A stretch of 64,000 nt of DNA from Sideroxyarcus sp. GTDB lineage: Bacteria; Pseudomonadota; Gammaproteobacteria; Burkholderiales; Gallionellaceae. A program made the position numbers and the translations under genes. Below, piece after piece: positions 62,921-64,000 of the stretch. The stretch spans positions 23,967-87,966 of the forward strand of contig JAUSBC010000029.1 in NCBI GenBank assembly GCA_030652215.1, read 5' to 3'. Position 1 is the first letter of the stretch, and every line of letters begins with the position of its first letter. The notes under the pieces were generated by a model, which was not told where the DNA came from, searched no databases, and worked only from the letters and a program-made list of their open reading frames with translations.

Positions 62921-63216
62921 TACCAGGACTCCAGAGGTTTTGTTTTGCGCTTCCCAGTTGTCTTTGTATCTGGCGATTCGTTAACAGACACGGGTTGCCG
63001 CAGTCCAACCTGCAACTCGGCTTCCAGTGCCATCAGGACAGTGAGAAGTTGGTCGACAGATGTTTTCTCGGGATGATTTTCGATCACCGAGATACGTTCC
63101 TGAGACAATCCGATTCTCTTCCCAAGCTCAATTTGCGACCAGCCCTTGGCTTTTCTAAGTTGCTTTAGAACCGGACTGAGTTGCCCCGAAGTGCGAATTA
63201 TGTCGGTCATAGCCAT
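62920..63216 (-). CDS. hipB: HipB-type antitoxin/repressor
   Basis: 98 residues with an XRE helix-turn-helix (WSQIELGKRIGLSQERISVIEN, about 26-50). It binds the toxin and represses the operon. MTDIIRT (63210) may be the real start since the first ATG touches the operator. First gene of hipBA. A C-terminal basic tail (TKTTGKRKTKPL) is present. Confidence 0.9.
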   Translation of the reverse strand: MAMTDIIRTSGQLSPVLKQLRKAKGWSQIELGKRIGLSQERISVIENHPEKTSVDQLLTVLMALEAELQVGLRQPVSVNESPDTKTTGKRKTKPLESW

Positions 63217-63234
63217 TATTCTTATTTAGGAATA
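63217..63234. promoter_or_regulatory. hipBA operator
   Basis: TATTC-N8-GAATA is a perfect dyad directly before hipB, matching the E. coli HipB operator layout TATCC-N8-GGATA. Another TATTC lies at about 63243-63247 and an A+T-rich stretch follows, so more than one site is possible. Confidence 0.7.
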
Positions 63235-63428
63235 AATGCACTATATTCGCCATAACATATATTTGCAATATATTCTTGATTCGCCATACCCGACAACATA
63301 CGGGGCACGTTGTGAAGCGTCCAACCGTGTCTGCGGGGGCAAAGTCCCGCAAAAGTCCCACAATATCTTTGCCGAAAGAAAAATCGCCTAACGGGTTAGC
63401 GTTAGGCGATTGATTTGCTACTTGAATA

Positions 63429-63505
63429 TGGTGCGCCGGAAGAGATTCGAACTCCTGACCCCTTGGTTCGTAGCCAAGTACTCTATCCAGCTGAGCTACC
63501 GGCGC
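63429..63505 (-). tRNA. tRNA-Arg (anticodon ACG)
   Basis: 77 nt on the minus strand, acceptor GCGCCGG pairing with CCGGCGC, anticodon loop CTACGAA, T-arm GTTCGAATC and an encoded CCA. Its 3' half is duplicated at 61389. Confidence 0.97.
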
Positions 63506-63529
63506 ATTTTTTTGTTACATACATCTGTG

Positions 63530-63623
63530 TGGCGGAGAAGGAGGGATTCGAACCCTCGATACAAGTTTAAGCTCGTATGCGCCCTTAGCAGGGGCGTGCC
63601 TTCGACCACTCGGCCACCTCTCC
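63530..63623 (-). tRNA. tRNA-Ser (anticodon GCT)
   Basis: 94 nt with acceptor GGAGAGG, anticodon loop CTGCTAA, a long variable arm (ATACGAGCTTAAACTTGTAT) as in class II tRNAs, T-loop GTTCGAATC and encoded CCA. It lies 24 bp upstream of tRNA-Arg on the same strand. Confidence 0.97.
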
Positions 63624-63671
63624 GAAGGCCGCGAATAATACTGATTAGAGGCTAGCCGGTCAAACGATTTA

Positions 63672-64000
63672 TTAGATTTCTTGATCCAGATCGAAAGCTT
63701 TGTGCAGTACACGCACGGCCAGCTCCAGATATTTCTCGTCGATGACCACGGATATCTTGATTTCGGAGGTGGAAATCATCTGGATGTTGATACCTTCTTC
63801 GGCCAGGGTGCGGAACATCTTGCTGGCGATGCCCACATGCGAACGCATGCCGACGCCGACCACGGAAACCTTGGCTGCCTTGTTGTCGCCGACCACGTCA
63901 CGTGCGCCGATATGCGGCTGCACCTTGGTCTTCAGGATATCCATCGTCCTTGCGAACTCGTTGCGATGCACGGTAAAGGAGAAATCGGTAGTGCCGTCCA
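63672..64000 (-). CDS. lysC: Aspartate kinase, C-terminal part (truncated by window edge)
   Basis: The open frame continues through the window end (DGTTDFSFTVHRNEF before the track's ATG). It shows the second ACT domain of LysC: AAKVSVVGVGMRSHVGIASKMFRTLAEEGINIQMISTSEIKISVVI. The ACT domain gives feedback control by lysine/threonine. The track's internal Met start is an artefact of the cut. Confidence 0.93.
   Translation of the reverse strand, partial: DGTTDFSFTVHRNEFARTMDILKTKVQPHIGARDVVGDNKAAKVSVVGVGMRSHVGIASKMFRTLAEEGINIQMISTSEIKISVVIDEKYLELAVRVLHKAFDLDQEI

Noticed and set aside
63410-63655. 81-residue ORF over the tRNA genes
   Set aside because: It reads through tRNA-Arg and tRNA-Ser on the opposite strand and has no coding support.

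Overview
The window looks like a chromosomal piece of a Gram-negative betaproteobacterium. Gene content (complete pel exopolysaccharide operon, several c-di-GMP enzymes, a PEP-CTERM protein, zinc-binding CZB chemoreceptor domains, short-form NfeD with a paraslipin, folB-folK, an ACT-domain aspartokinase next to tRNA-Ser and tRNA-Arg) would fit Nitrosomonadales, perhaps a Gallionella/Sideroxydans-like iron oxidiser. That placement is inference from style and content, not from a marker gene.

Layout. 1-5.7 kb: an AcoR-like enhancer-binding regulator, then a divergent pair made of a class II histone-deacetylase-like enzyme and a Pat-type acyl-CoA synthetase/GNAT fusion, together a likely lysine acetylation/deacetylation module. 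5.8-10.9 kb: an outer-membrane porin-like protein, a small PstS-like periplasmic binding protein and a hybrid sensor kinase in one minus-strand row, plus a lone receiver protein. 10.9-24.2 kb: a tightly overlapping minus-strand operon, epimerase (pelX-like)-pelA-pelB-pelC-pelD-pelE-pelF-pelG, with an apparently intact c-di-GMP receptor PelD. 24.2-30.7 kb: a REC-multi-PAS-NarL-type kinase and tex, whose reading frame carries an inserted copy of an interspersed repeat. 30.8-44 kb: an accessory region of small, often A+T-richer genes: unknown membrane/coiled-coil proteins, lipoproteins, a ParDE pair, an orphan Phd antitoxin, DegV, an SDR with a decayed tandem copy, a nuclease, a TSUP exporter and a diguanylate cyclase. 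44-49 kb: a PEP-CTERM protein, a four-gene row led by a J-domain protein followed by three unknown proteins, then folB-folK. 49-61 kb: c-di-GMP enzymes (a DgcZ-like CZB-GGDEF protein and a Cache-HAMP-GAF-GGDEF-EAL protein), two paralogous YIP1-like membrane proteins flanking a BIG2 lipoprotein, a Rieske-like protein with a lost ligand, a NifX-like protein, paraslipin/NfeD and a CZB chemoreceptor. 61-64 kb: a roughly 2-kb hipBA segment bounded by a 47-bp direct repeat of the 3' half of tRNA-Arg, then tRNA-Arg(ACG), tRNA-Ser(GCT) and the 3' end of lysC.

How the genes connect. Pel polymer production (10.9-24.2 kb) needs c-di-GMP bound to PelD; three GGDEF proteins with RxxD inhibitory sites lie within 30 kb, and one of them shares the CZB zinc-sensing domain with the chemoreceptor at 58.6-60.7 kb. 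The most unexpected non-coding signal is a 49-bp upstream block that recurs on the minus strand ahead of unrelated minus-strand genes between 35 and 61 kb, with base-exact internal spacing; it looks like a family of extended -10 promoters with one of two upstream elements, and includes two c-di-GMP enzyme genes.
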